A DNA stretch of 64,000 bases. It comes from CAYRXM01 sp964449465 (lineage in GTDB: Bacteria > Chloroflexota > Anaerolineae > JAFGEY01). The notes below the pieces were generated by a model, which saw nothing but the letters and a program-made list of their open reading frames with translations, searched no databases and was not told the DNA's origin. Position 1 is the stretch's first letter; each line of letters opens with the position of its first letter. Position numbers and translations under genes: made by a program. Below, piece by piece: positions 35,082-44,221 of this stretch. The DNA lies in contig CAYVBK010000004.1 of NCBI GenBank assembly GCA_964449465.1, positions 1-64,000 on the forward strand, written 5' to 3'.

Positions 35082-35798
35082 TCAAGTTGAATCAGACCTT
35101 GTGGCTATACGCACCATCTGCCGCAGACGCCCCAATGCCCGCTGCACCGCCGCCTGCGGATGCGTCACCGTGGCCGCATAGACTTGGTCGGCGTTCAGAC
35201 CGGCCGCCGCCGCCACCAAACGGGCAGACTCTTGATCGATCATGTCTTTGGGTTCGTGCGTGTCGGTGTCCACCACCATCGCCGCGCCGGCCTGGGTGAC
35301 CACGCGGGCCACGTGTCCGTTCGACAGGCAATGCCCGCCCCGCGAGGTGATCTCGATATAGACGCCGTGCGCGGCGGCGGCAGTGGCATCTTCTGGAGTG
35401 AGCATGCCAGGATGGGCCAACACATCCACGTCGGCACAGCGCACCGCTGCCGCGTTGGTGCCGGGCGCCACCGGCTCGACCAACGTCTCGCCATGCACCA
35501 CCACCAGAGCCGCCCCCAACTCTTTGGCCCGCCGGGCCAGCCGGGCAATGCTCTGCGGCGCCACATGGGTCAACTCGACGCCGGGCAAAAAGACCAGATC
35601 AAAATCGTCCGGCTGCTCGCGGGCAAAGCGCAGCAGGCTGTGAATCACCTCGGCCAGGTTTGACGAGTCGGCGTGGTCGGTGATGGCTATGGCGCCGTAT
35701 CCTTTGGCCACTGCCCGACGCAACTGCTCGCTGGGCAGCAGCACGCCATCGCTAAACAATGAATGTGTATGCAAATCTATACGTCTGTTTGCGTCCAT
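35082..35798 (-). CDS. PHP-domain phosphoesterase
   Basis: A 238-residue metal-dependent phosphoesterase of the PHP superfamily (histidinol-phosphatase/polymerase-associated fold). All metal sites appear in order: IDLHTHSLFSDG, AITDHAD, FLPGVELTHV, VVVHGETL, VLAHPGML and VVDTDTHEP. Members hydrolyse phosphomonoesters or act on nucleotides; the substrate is not evident, and no his genes adjoin. ATG at 35798 is preceded by AAAGGA. The 181-bp gap to the divergent kinase gene holds both promoters but only a weak TACAAT box near 35935 is apparent. Confidence 0.85.
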   Translation of the reverse strand: MDANRRIDLHTHSLFSDGVLLPSEQLRRAVAKGYGAIAITDHADSSNLAEVIHSLLRFAREQPDDFDLVFLPGVELTHVAPQSIARLARRAKELGAALVVVHGETLVEPVAPGTNAAAVRCADVDVLAHPGMLTPEDATAAAAHGVYIEITSRGGHCLSNGHVARVVTQAGAAMVVDTDTHEPKDMIDQESARLVAAAAGLNADQVYAATVTHPQAAVQRALGRLRQMVRIATRSDST

Positions 35799-35979
35799 AA
35801 TGTCATAATCCTTTCATATCAATGTTTTTGTATATGGCCCGCTCATTCAAGCCGCGCACAGTGTGCGCCGCACACCGTGCGCCATTGACAGGTAGCTGAT
35901 AGTTTTTTGTTAGGTAAAATCAAATAAACAGTGTTACAATGATACAGGATTCGGTTATATTCTCACACACGGAGGGACT

Positions 35980-37626
35980 TTGAAATCGGCGACGCTCCAG
36001 GGTGAAATGTTGGGCAAATATCAAATCATCGAGCCGTTGGGACGCGGCGGCATGGCGCGGGTCTATCGAGCCTACCATGCCCAACTCGACCGCTATGTGG
36101 CCGTCAAGGTACTGCGTGCCGACCTGGCCGACGATGCCACATTTCTGGCACGCTTTCAACGCGAGGCCCGGTCGGTGGCATCGCTGCGTCACCCCAACAT
36201 CGTTCAGGTGTACGACTTTGACGTTCAAGACGACCTGTATTATATGGTCATGGAGCTGCTGCAAGGTGACTCGCTCAAAGCACGGCTGAACGACTATCGG
36301 GTGCGCGGCGAACACATGCCCATCAGCGACAGCCTGCACATTTTGTTGGATGTGCTGGCCGGGCTGGCCTATGCTCACGCACAGGGTATGATTCACCGCG
36401 ACATCAAGCCAGCCAACATTATGCTCACCCAAGACGGCCAGGCCGTGTTGGCCGATTTCGGCATCGCCCAAATTATCGGCGGCACACAATACACCGTTTC
36501 GGGCGCGCTGATGGGCACCCTGAATTACATGGCCCCAGAACAGGGACTCAAGGGCAGTTGTGACGCCCGCAGCGATATTTATTCGCTAGGCATCGTTCTG
36601 TATGAAATGCTGACCCACACCGTCCCTTTTGACGCCGACACACCGCTGGCGATCTTGATGAAACACCTCAACGATCCGCCACCCAACCCGCGCCAGATCG
36701 AGCCGACCATCCCGGCCCCCATCGAACAGGTGTTGCTCAAGGCGTTAGCCAAACAGCCGGAGGATCGCTATCAAAGCGCCGAGGAAATGGCCCAGGCGGT
36801 GCGTGCCGCCCTGGAGGCCTGCCAGATGACCCTGCCCGGACGCATCTCGCTGCCGCTGTCATTCACCACCATCGCAGCACCCTCCGAGCCGGTCGCCGTC
36901 TTTTCCGGCACGGCCCGCCGCCGCATCCAGGATGATGACCTGGACCAGGGCGACACCGATGTCTCGCTGGGCACTCGACTAGGCGAATCTACCAATCCCC
37001 TGCCGCCCAATCGCCGCCCCCACTGGGAAAGATCGGCGCGGCCGGCGGCCGAGGCCGTCCAGGCGGCTCCCTTGCTGGTCAAACGGCTGGCCCTTTCCGC
37101 ACCGCTGGCTTTACGGCAATCCGGCGAACGGGCTGTCCAACGGCTGGATATGCTGCGCCAAAAGGCCGAGTCGGCCCCGCGCCCTCCTCTGTGGATGGTG
37201 ATTCTGGGATCGATCTGGGTGATGCTGGCCTGCAACATGCTTTCCTTTACCACCGGCGGCCTGTTGGGGCGTAATGTGATCTTGGGCCCACGCGGCTGGC
37301 CCATCCAACTGTTAATGGCCGGCCTGATTTTGAGTGGCATCGCGGCCAGCCGTCAGTCCATTCGTATGCTCATCCCTGCCGGCATCGTGGTCGGCAACGG
37401 CCTGCTGCTCTCATACTATGCCGTTACCGGCAACTGGTATCACTGGACCTTTTTGTGGCCGCTAGAGCCGATGCTGGTCATCGGCGTGATCATGTTCACC
37501 CTCTACTGGGCCGCCCGCCCCGTTGCAGCACGGCAGATCAGCTATTTTTCGTCGCTCGGCCTGATCGCCCTTTGCCTGGGCGCCAGCAGCCTGATCTTTT
37601 TGCTGGCTCTGGTACTGCCCGCGTAA
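35980..37626 (+). CDS. PknB-like Ser/Thr protein kinase with C-terminal membrane segments
   Basis: A 548-residue Hanks-type kinase. The Gly loop is GRGGMARVY (residues 21-29), the ATP-anchoring Lys AVKVL (K43), the catalytic loop MIHRDIKPANIM (D141) and the DFG motif 159-161, all intact. The kinase domain ends near residue 275. A Ser/Pro/Arg-rich linker follows, then four to five membrane helices from about residue 400 to the end, with no extracellular PASTA or other sensor. TTG at 35980 is the preferred start because GGAGGG lies just upstream; ATG at 36007 has a poor site. An FHA-domain regulator at 41708 could read its phosphorylation, which is inference. Confidence 0.93.
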   Translation: MKSATLQGEMLGKYQIIEPLGRGGMARVYRAYHAQLDRYVAVKVLRADLADDATFLARFQREARSVASLRHPNIVQVYDFDVQDDLYYMVMELLQGDSLKARLNDYRVRGEHMPISDSLHILLDVLAGLAYAHAQGMIHRDIKPANIMLTQDGQAVLADFGIAQIIGGTQYTVSGALMGTLNYMAPEQGLKGSCDARSDIYSLGIVLYEMLTHTVPFDADTPLAILMKHLNDPPPNPRQIEPTIPAPIEQVLLKALAKQPEDRYQSAEEMAQAVRAALEACQMTLPGRISLPLSFTTIAAPSEPVAVFSGTARRRIQDDDLDQGDTDVSLGTRLGESTNPLPPNRRPHWERSARPAAEAVQAAPLLVKRLALSAPLALRQSGERAVQRLDMLRQKAESAPRPPLWMVILGSIWVMLACNMLSFTTGGLLGRNVILGPRGWPIQLLMAGLILSGIAASRQSIRMLIPAGIVVGNGLLLSYYAVTGNWYHWTFLWPLEPMLVIGVIMFTLYWAARPVAARQISYFSSLGLIALCLGASSLIFLLALVLPA

Positions 37627-37654
37627 AACCCAAGATCACAAAAGTAAAAGAACT

Positions 37655-37835
37655 TGGTGCTCTTTGTGTCCTTTGTGGTGAAAATAACCCAACTGAACGG
37701 TTACACACAAAATATCTCTTGACTCTCCACAGAGGCGCGGGGAACGGAGAATGATGAGAACCAACAAATTTTAAGGTTCTTGATATTGTCTGTGAACCCG
37801 GCCTCTCGGCGGTAAAAACACTTTTTTTTTCAGTA
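37655..37835. repeat. Degenerate MITE-like repeat
   Basis: Text such as CTCTTTGTGTCCTTTGTGGT, CTGAACGGTTAC (37693-37704), and TCTGTGAACCCGGCC followed by GGTAAAAACACTTTTTT-CAGT matches parts of the elements at 27196-27450, 44222-44381 and 55455-55590. No gene is seen between the kinase and the next gene. Confidence 0.55.
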
Positions 37836-37866
37836 AACCCATCTCTTGCAAAAAAGGAGGATCACC

Positions 37867-38523
37867 TTGTCAAAACACCAAAAATCGGCTCGTTTGAGCG
37901 CAGCCATGTGGGGCTTGATCTTGATCGTCATCGGCGGGTGGCTGTTTGCCAACTCGCTGGGGCTGCCGGCGCCGGGCATCGAAACGTTTTGGCCCATCTT
38001 TCCCACCCTGGTCGGCGCGTGGCTGCTGATCACCTGGCTGCTAAGCCAAAACCGACAGGCCAATCACGGCATAGCCATCCCGGCCATGATCAATTTACTC
38101 ACCGGCCTCTTTTTCTTTGGCTTTACTATGGGCTTTTTCGAGTGGGGCGATATGGCTTACTTGTGGCCGATCTTTCCGCTGATTGTCGGGGTGGCGTTTC
38201 TGGTCGCCTGGACATTCAGCCTGTTCCAGGCCTGGGGGCTGCTCATCCCCGGCGGCATCACCAGCGCCGTCGGCCTGATCGCCCTGAGCCTGACCACTCA
38301 TTATGCCGACCGACCCTGGCTCAAGCTGATCTTTAGCGGCTGGCCGATCATCCTGATCTTGATCGGCATATCCATCCTGGCGCGCGGCCTGCTGACGCCC
38401 TACCGGGCCGGGCCGCCGGCGCAAACGATGCCTCCTTCGGTCAGTGCGCCCGACGAACTGGAGGATTTTGACCCGGACGCAGACAAGACGGTCAAAACCT
38501 TCAAACACCAACAAGAATCATAA
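37867..38523 (+). CDS. Small multi-pass membrane protein (LiaF/DUF5668-like)
   Basis: A 218-residue protein with about six short hydrophobic helices between residues 12 and 180, each pair connected by tight turns, and a soluble acidic C-tail (DELEDFDPDADKTVK). The motif GLILIVIGGWLFANSLGLPAP with FWPIFPTLVGAWLL is repeated as YLWPIFPLIVGVAFLV and FSGWPIILILIGISIL, a pattern of LiaF-type N-terminal/DUF5668 repeats. TTG at 37867 is taken as start because AAAGGAGG sits 6 nt upstream. These proteins tend to be linked to envelope-stress signalling; no such system adjoins. Confidence 0.75.
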   Translation: MSKHQKSARLSAAMWGLILIVIGGWLFANSLGLPAPGIETFWPIFPTLVGAWLLITWLLSQNRQANHGIAIPAMINLLTGLFFFGFTMGFFEWGDMAYLWPIFPLIVGVAFLVAWTFSLFQAWGLLIPGGITSAVGLIALSLTTHYADRPWLKLIFSGWPIILILIGISILARGLLTPYRAGPPAQTMPPSVSAPDELEDFDPDADKTVKTFKHQQES

Positions 38524-38569
38524 GCATCGCGCCCAATTTATCTGCTATCAGATTTATCTGCCATCAGAT

Positions 38570-39490
38570 TTATCTGCCAAGCCCTTGCTCCAACAACGTT
38601 TGCGCCGCAGATGGATCAGCCTGACCGATCACTGCGCCCAGCCATACGCCCCGAGCATCGGCCGCCAACAGATCGGTCACATCGCCGCCGCGCAGCGCAG
38701 CCAGAGACGCCGCTGCCTGCGCGGCGGCGGGGTACTGGATCAACAGCAAATAGACCGGCCCGCCCTGAACGTTGTACTGCGCCAGCACGCCCTCGGTCTG
38801 TGCGCTCAGGCCGAGCAGGTTTTCTCCACCCAGCCACACCCACGATTGGATCGAAATTTCCTGGCGAAACAGGATAGCCGTGCGCTCGACCAATCCGTCC
38901 TGCGGCAACTGCTCCATGATCGCCGGCCGCTGTCCCCCTGACGGCAAACCCCGCGCCAGCGTTTGCCCCAATTCAATCAGTTCGGCATCAGCCCGCGCCG
39001 TGCTGCTCCAGATTTGCACAAAATAGCGGTCCTGCCAGAAAACCAGGCGCAGCCCCGCATCCATATCCCCCTCATTGCCCACCGCCGCCGGCTGCCCGGC
39101 GATGTTGGTGGTAAACAGGCCAAAAGCATCGGTCGGCGAGGCCAGCTGCCAGAGATGCACTCGCACCTCGCCGCCAGGTGTGCAGGCGTAACGCCGCACC
39201 CCCACCCGCTCAAAACCATAGGCGAAAAAGGCATCGGCCTGCCCATCCACCAGATCAAACAACGTATTTGCATCGTACCAGGCCACCTCACCCTGCGGCC
39301 GACAGCCGGCCCAATCATCGGGAAAAAGGCCGGCCGATGATGCGGGCGACGACGCGGGCGGCAACCGTGTCGCCGTCGGAGATGCGGCGCAGGCCGCCAT
39401 GCCCCACAGCATCCCCCACAACATCCCCAGCCGAACGGCGCCGAATAGCCAGCGAAAATTGAACGTCCAACACCAATAATTTTTAGACAT
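38570..39490 (-). CDS. Lipoprotein of the DUF6599-like family
   Basis: A 306-residue exported lipoprotein. A hydrophobic signal and lipobox GMAACAAS are followed by a Ser/Pro-rich spacer, then FPDDWAGCRPQGEVAWY, LFDLVDGQADAFFAYGFERV and LWQLASPTDAFGLF. The LYDYIDGGAELYL-like pattern marks DUF6599 proteins of unknown role. It overlaps the preceding DUF362 gene by 8 nt, and ATG at 39490 has AGGAAA upstream. With two Tat-exported DUF362 proteins it may form an envelope-associated redox or binding system. Confidence 0.72.
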   Translation of the reverse strand: MSKNYWCWTFNFRWLFGAVRLGMLWGMLWGMAACAASPTATRLPPASSPASSAGLFPDDWAGCRPQGEVAWYDANTLFDLVDGQADAFFAYGFERVGVRRYACTPGGEVRVHLWQLASPTDAFGLFTTNIAGQPAAVGNEGDMDAGLRLVFWQDRYFVQIWSSTARADAELIELGQTLARGLPSGGQRPAIMEQLPQDGLVERTAILFRQEISIQSWVWLGGENLLGLSAQTEGVLAQYNVQGGPVYLLLIQYPAAAQAAASLAALRGGDVTDLLAADARGVWLGAVIGQADPSAAQTLLEQGLGR

Positions 39491-40421
39491 TGATTTCCTG
39501 CACCTTGACATCTTGAAGATTCAGTGTGCCAAGCCCCATTTCGGCGGCCGCCTTGACAAACGGCACATCGGCGCCGGTCAGGCCAAACAACGTAGCTGCC
39601 CAGGCATCGGCGGCCACCCCATCATGGCTGGCAATGACAGTTTGGGTTTGCCTGACATCGTTCAGACTGCCGCCCGTGGGCCCGCGAGCCACCAAAATGC
39701 GCACCGCATCAACCACCGTCAACGTAGGGCGAATCAGGCTAACCAGGTCGGCAACGCGCTGAGCCAGGTTGCGGTGAATCTGATTGGGATCGGCCACCAC
39801 ACCGAGCAAATTTTTGCCGCCCAAACTGAGGCGGGCCAGCGAATGATGCTTGGCAATCGGCAGATTGATCAACACATCGGCTTGCAGCACATCCTGATAA
39901 ACCTTCCACTCGGTAATATCCTGGCCCTGCGGGATAGCCGTGCGCACAAACTTGACCGGACTCATCACCTCCATACTGCCCCCGGCCGCCCGCACCACCT
40001 CGCCGATGCCGCTCACCGCAAAAGCCGATTCGGGCGTACCGCCAAAGGGCATATCCATCACCCGCACCCGCCTGGCGCCGGCCCCCAGACACAACTCCAC
40101 CATCGTCGCCACCACCACCGGATTGGTGGTCGCTGCATACTCAAAAGTATGATAATCTACGCAAATGTTGGGTTTGAGGATCACCTCGTCACCCGACCGG
40201 ACAAACCGCTCAATCCCGCCGATGGCGGCCACGGCCCGGCGAGTAATCTCGGCGGCATCCTCGCCGCGCGCCACAGCCAGATAAGCCTGATCGCCGGACG
40301 GCGCAGGCGGCTCACGCCGCGCCGGTGCCGTTGACTGCGCGGCGCAGGCCGCCAGCCCTCCCGCCGCGACGGCAGCGGCCAACCCTTTCAAAAACCATCT
40401 TCGATTAACCTGGTGAATCAT
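39483..40421 (-). CDS. Tat-exported DUF362 protein, second copy
   Basis: A 312-residue protein with a twin-arginine signal (NRRWFLKGL) followed by a hydrophobic stretch and a lipobox-like LAACAAQ, so it is folded before export and may be lipid-anchored. The body is DUF362-like: DEVILKPNICVDYHTFEYA, CLGAGARRVRVMDMP, LINLPIAKHHSLARLSLGGK. No Cys cluster of ferredoxin type is present. Function of the family is unknown; it is linked to iron-sulfur or electron-transfer contexts. Nine nt separate it from the first copy. Confidence 0.82.
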   Translation of the reverse strand: MIHQVNRRWFLKGLAAAVAAGGLAACAAQSTAPARREPPAPSGDQAYLAVARGEDAAEITRRAVAAIGGIERFVRSGDEVILKPNICVDYHTFEYAATTNPVVVATMVELCLGAGARRVRVMDMPFGGTPESAFAVSGIGEVVRAAGGSMEVMSPVKFVRTAIPQGQDITEWKVYQDVLQADVLINLPIAKHHSLARLSLGGKNLLGVVADPNQIHRNLAQRVADLVSLIRPTLTVVDAVRILVARGPTGGSLNDVRQTQTVIASHDGVAADAWAATLFGLTGADVPFVKAAAEMGLGTLNLQDVKVQEINV

Positions 40422-40430
40422 AAGACTGCC

Positions 40431-41567
40431 TCACAGTGAAATCTTGAGAAACTCGATCTGGTCAGACCGATGTGTGCCTAAACCCATCTTGGAGCCGTTT
40501 TCCAACCAGGGCATGGCCATATTGACTGCCGACGCCGGATTCCCGCCATCGGCAGTCAAGGCCTGCCGGAATATATCCAGCCCGATGGCATCGTGCGCCA
40601 CCGGATCAAAGCTCATCAAAATCGAATCACCCTTCCAGTCGGTGCTCCAATACGGATACGAGTTTTTATAACGCAGACATGCGGCCAGCGCATCGCCGAT
40701 GATCAACCGGGTGCGCTGGCGAATCGGCGGCAACAGGTTGAGGGCAATCATTCCCTCATTGATCCACCGTCCAGAATGAAAATCCTGCGGATTGGGGATC
40801 GTGCCATAATGATTCTTGAGGGCAAAAGACATGCCGGCCAGCATGTGCGATTTCAACACCGGTATGTTGATCAAGGCATCGCAGGCAAGCAACACATCAC
40901 TCATCGGCGTAGACGTACCCAAAACCTGCCAGCCGCGCGTATGGCTGCCATCGCTGCCATAACAACGCACACCTGGGCCATCCTTGTTCACCGCAAAACC
41001 GGCTTCGGTTAATTCGCTGGTGTAAAAATCAAACACCACGATTTGCCCGGCCGGCACGCCCGCAGCTTGCAGCGAGTCAGTTACGGCCTGCACCAGCGGC
41101 ACATGCGTCCAGATACGGCTGTTACGAAAGGCATTGACCTTGATGGCGATTCGCTCAGACGGCTCGAACAGAGATTGCCACGCTTCCACTGCATCGTTCA
41201 GACCGGTCAACGCCGTGATCGAAGCATCGAGCATCTGGCGCAGTGCGGCGGCTTCCAGGCTATCCCCGCTCCATACGCCGGCGTGTTGCGCCTGCACCAC
41301 CCGGCTTGCAACCGTCGGGTAAAATTGCACAATCTCGGGGCGACGCACATCAGTGGTAGGCGTCGGTGCCACCGTAGCCGTAGGTACCGGCGTACGCGTG
41401 GGCGGCATCGGCGTCGGCGAGGGTGGCGCGGGCGTATCCGACGCCGATATTTCCACCGCCGGTAGAGTGCTGGTAGAAACCGGCGTCGCCGCGTTGCAGG
41501 CCGCCAACAGCCCGGCAGAGGCCGCCAGATGGACAAATTGGCGACGCGAGAAAACAGTCCGACTCAT
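40431..41567 (-). CDS. Tat-exported DUF362 protein, first copy
   Basis: A 378-residue paralogue of the next gene. The Tat motif SRRQFVHLAAS and lipobox LLAACNAA are followed by a Pro/Thr linker of about 45 residues. The DUF362 domain has ERIAIKVNAFRNSRIWTHV, GVPAGQIVVFDFY, LINIPVLKSHMLAGMSFALK and IIGDALAAC. Compared with the second copy it has a longer linker and extra C-terminal sequence. The promoter is probably in the 140-bp gap to the divergent FHA gene. Export through Tat suggests a cofactor-bearing protein, but no cofactor motif is visible. Confidence 0.82.
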   Translation of the reverse strand: MSRTVFSRRQFVHLAASAGLLAACNAATPVSTSTLPAVEISASDTPAPPSPTPMPPTRTPVPTATVAPTPTTDVRRPEIVQFYPTVASRVVQAQHAGVWSGDSLEAAALRQMLDASITALTGLNDAVEAWQSLFEPSERIAIKVNAFRNSRIWTHVPLVQAVTDSLQAAGVPAGQIVVFDFYTSELTEAGFAVNKDGPGVRCYGSDGSHTRGWQVLGTSTPMSDVLLACDALINIPVLKSHMLAGMSFALKNHYGTIPNPQDFHSGRWINEGMIALNLLPPIRQRTRLIIGDALAACLRYKNSYPYWSTDWKGDSILMSFDPVAHDAIGLDIFRQALTADGGNPASAVNMAMPWLENGSKMGLGTHRSDQIEFLKISL

Positions 41568-41660
41568 AAATTAAACCCCCATTCTATCAACCCATCGAGT
41601 TTGCGACACCAGAGCAATTTATTATAGCAATTTCAAGGTGGTTAGCAAATTGATTTGTGT

Positions 41661-41689
41661 TTGAAAAATCCGGTTGGCTAGAGTATAAT
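41661..41689 (+). promoter_or_regulatory. Sigma-70-type promoter of the FHA/lysK/trpF unit
   Basis: TTGAAA (41661-41666), a 17-nt spacer and TATAAT (41684-41689). The ribosome-binding site GGAGG follows at about 41697-41701 and the start codon is at 41708, so the leader is very short. Confidence 0.75.
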
Positions 41690-41707
41690 GAGGGATGGAG
41701 GCGCACC

Positions 41708-42334
41708 ATGAGTAGCTCATCTCTCAGCGAGATGGTTCCATTTTTCACCGACCCAACCGGCCGCGAACATTTGTTGAGCGGCGAAAGCATCGTCATCGGC
41801 CGGGCCCTGGAATGTGACATTGTGATCACCAGCAAGCGCGTTTCTCGCGAACATGCGCGGGTGCGGCGCGAAGGCTGGCGCACCGTTTTGGAAGACCTGG
41901 GCAGCACCAATGGCGTCTTTTTGAACGATGAACTCGTCCTCGCGCCGGCAGACCTGCGCGACGGCGACCGGGTTCAGATCGGCGATGTGGTGCTGATCTT
42001 TCACGACCCCGACATTACCTTTCGCGACACCCTTTTGCCCGACCTGGAAGTAGACCTGGCGGCCGGGGTAGTGCGCGTCAACCGCCACAAGATCACCCTC
42101 TCGGCCAAAGAGTTTGCCCTGCTGGCTTTTCTCTATGAACGACGCGGCCATGTTTGCTCCAAAGACGAGATCAGCCAGGCCGTGTGGCCGGAATATCAAG
42201 ACGGCGTATACGATTATCAGGTAGAAAACCTGGTGCGGCGACTGCGCACCAAACTCGAACCCACCTCGGCCGACCCGCAACTGCTCTTGACCCTGCGCGG
42301 GCTGGGATACAGGCTGGTGACGCGGGATGGATAA
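41708..42334 (+). CDS. FHA-domain winged-helix regulator
   Basis: A 208-residue cytosolic protein joining two modules. Residues about 25-100 form an FHA domain (IVIGRALECDIVI, SREHARVRREG, DLGSTNGVFLND) that binds phosphothreonine. Residues about 125-205 form an OmpR/PhoB-type winged helix (SAKEFALLAFLYERRG, VENLVRRLRTKL, LTLRGLGYRLV). There is no receiver domain, so a Thr-kinase signal would replace Asp phosphorylation. ATG at 41708 has GGAGG 6 nt before it. It overlaps lysK by 8 nt. The PknB-like kinase 4 kb upstream is a candidate partner. Confidence 0.92.
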   Translation: MSSSSLSEMVPFFTDPTGREHLLSGESIVIGRALECDIVITSKRVSREHARVRREGWRTVLEDLGSTNGVFLNDELVLAPADLRDGDRVQIGDVVLIFHDPDITFRDTLLPDLEVDLAAGVVRVNRHKITLSAKEFALLAFLYERRGHVCSKDEISQAVWPEYQDGVYDYQVENLVRRLRTKLEPTSADPQLLLTLRGLGYRLVTRDG

Positions 42335-43421
42335 ACCTGTGTACGATGATGCGCCGGCCGAGGCCTTGCTGCATGGCCTGATCGCACATGATAGCCCATC
42401 CACCTGCGAACGACCGGCCGTCGAGTACCTGACGCAGCAAATGCGCCATTGGGGCTTGAAATCGTATATTGACGATGCAGGAAATGCGATCGGCGAAATG
42501 GGCGATGGTGAACGCACCCTGGTGCTGCTCGGCCACATTGACACCGTACCGGGCCACGTTCCAGTGCGGCGTGAGGGCGATTTGCTCTATGGGCGTGGCG
42601 CAGTGGATGCCAAAGGTCCCCTGGCCGCATTTGTGGTCGCAGCCGGCCGGGCCCGCCCACTCCACCAACGTGTGGTGGTGGTCGGTGCGGTGGAAGAAGA
42701 AGCAGCCACATCCAAAGGAGCGCGCTTTTTGCTGGGCCGCCTCTGCCCTCACGCCGTCATCATTGGCGAACCCAGCGGTTGGGATCGCATCACCGTCGGC
42801 TACAAGGGCCGCCTGCTGCTCGATTATACCCTCTCCCGGCCGATGGGACACACCGCCGGGCCCCAGTCGGGCGTCTGCGAAGAGGCAGTGGCCTTTTGGC
42901 AGCGCGTGGCCGATTTTGCCGCCGCCCAAAACGGCGCCGACCGGCCGCTGTTTGAGCAGATCACCCCCTCTCTGCGGCGCATCCACTCGACCGACGACGG
43001 CTTGAGCGAAACAGTCTGCATGACCATCGGCTGGAGACTGCCGCCTGCCATTCCCCCCGCCAGCCTCGAACAGCCCCTCGCCGACATGGCCGGGGCGGCT
43101 ATGCTGCGCCTGTACGGCCACGAGGCAGCCTTTCGCGCCGACAAAAACACCCCGTTGGTGCGGGCCTGCCTTCAGGCCATCCGCGCCGAGGGCGGCTCGC
43201 CCAAATTCCAGGTCAAAAGCGGCACCTCGGACATGAACATAGTGGGGCCGGTTTGGGGCTGCCCCATCCTGGCCTACGGCCCCGGCGACTCGACCCTGGA
43301 TCACACGCCCCAGGAACATATTGATCTGCGAGAATATCACCGGGCCATCCGGGTGCTGACCCGCGCCCTGATCGAGATGGACGCCGCCGCCTCGCCCCCA
43401 CACTCCCAACAGAGGACATGA
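42327..43421 (+). CDS. lysK: [LysW]-lysine/ornithine hydrolase (M20 family)
   Basis: A 364-residue M20 metallopeptidase that frees lysine (or ornithine) from the carrier protein LysW at the end of the alpha-aminoadipate-type lysine route. Metal sites are LGHIDTVPG, GRGAVDAKGPL, EEEAATSKGAR and IIGEPSGWD. KSGTSDMNIVGPVWGCP and GDSTLDHTPQEH are strongly LysK-like rather than DapE or ArgE. It overlaps the FHA gene (8 nt) and trpF (4 nt). None of lysW, lysX, lysY, lysZ or lysJ is present here, so the gene is separated from its pathway. Confidence 0.88.
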   Translation: MDKPVYDDAPAEALLHGLIAHDSPSTCERPAVEYLTQQMRHWGLKSYIDDAGNAIGEMGDGERTLVLLGHIDTVPGHVPVRREGDLLYGRGAVDAKGPLAAFVVAAGRARPLHQRVVVVGAVEEEAATSKGARFLLGRLCPHAVIIGEPSGWDRITVGYKGRLLLDYTLSRPMGHTAGPQSGVCEEAVAFWQRVADFAAAQNGADRPLFEQITPSLRRIHSTDDGLSETVCMTIGWRLPPAIPPASLEQPLADMAGAAMLRLYGHEAAFRADKNTPLVRACLQAIRAEGGSPKFQVKSGTSDMNIVGPVWGCPILAYGPGDSTLDHTPQEHIDLREYHRAIRVLTRALIEMDAAASPPHSQQRT

Positions 43422-44140
43422 GCTTGACATACATCAAGATTTGCGGCATCACCAACCTGGCCGACGCCTATGCCGCCACCGAGGCCGGTGCCGATATGCT
43501 GGGCTTTATTTTTTACCCGCCCAGCCCCCGCTCCATTTCACCCGCCCAGGCCGGCGAAATCGCCTGGCTGATCGCTCAAGAGTTTGGCACCAGCCGCCCG
43601 CGCTTTGTGGGTGTGTTTGTAGATATGCCAGTATTCAAGGTGCAGCGCGCCGCTGAACTGGCCCATCTCGACCTGATTCAACTGCACGGCAACGAACCGC
43701 CGGACAACCTGCTCGATCTGGCCGGGCGCGCCTTCAAAGCTCTACGCCCACGCACCCTGGCCGAGACACTGGCCGGCTGGGAGACCTACCGCCCGACGTT
43801 TGTAGCCGACCCGGATACGCCCAACCTGCTGATAGATGCCTATGATCCGGCCCGGCCGGGCGGCAGCGGTCGGCCCGCCGACTGGGAGCTGGCCCAAACG
43901 CTCACCCAGCGATGTCGCTTGCTGCTGGCCGGCGGGCTGACACCGGACAATGCGGCTTGGGCTGTGCAACAGGTGCAGCCCTGGGGCATAGATGTGTCCA
44001 GCGGAGTTGAGATGAGCAAGGGGAAAAAGGATCACGGTCGGGTCAGGGCCTTTATTCAGGCCGTACGAGAGGCATCCAGAACTCTGGAAAGAGAAAACAC
44101 CGTCATCCTGACAGCTGCCGGCAAGATGACGGCGTTATGA
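43418..44140 (+). CDS. trpF: Phosphoribosylanthranilate isomerase
   Basis: Third-step enzyme of the tryptophan branch (PRA to CdRP). The 240-residue TIM barrel begins YIKICGITNLADA with the catalytic Cys, has MLGFIFYPPSPRSISP, IQLHGNE, LLIDAYDPARPGGSG with the general-acid Asp, LAGGLTPDN and GIDVSSGVE. It overlaps lysK by 4 nt. About 25 C-terminal residues extend beyond the usual end, perhaps from a changed stop. It is followed by a MITE-like element and then trpBA. Confidence 0.94.
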   Translation: MSLTYIKICGITNLADAYAATEAGADMLGFIFYPPSPRSISPAQAGEIAWLIAQEFGTSRPRFVGVFVDMPVFKVQRAAELAHLDLIQLHGNEPPDNLLDLAGRAFKALRPRTLAETLAGWETYRPTFVADPDTPNLLIDAYDPARPGGSGRPADWELAQTLTQRCRLLLAGGLTPDNAAWAVQQVQPWGIDVSSGVEMSKGKKDHGRVRAFIQAVREASRTLERENTVILTAAGKMTAL

Positions 44141-44221
44141 ACATAGCCGATCTGAAAATAGCCCCGCTAAAGAGTGCCGCACGCCTTGGTGCCAAACTCA
44201 TCGCCTGATATTTTCATGTTT

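Noticed and set aside
35082..35798. Histidinol phosphatase (hisK/hisJ).
   Set aside because: The PHP metal motifs are present, but no his genes adjoin and the length and motif spacing do not single out histidinol phosphate as substrate.
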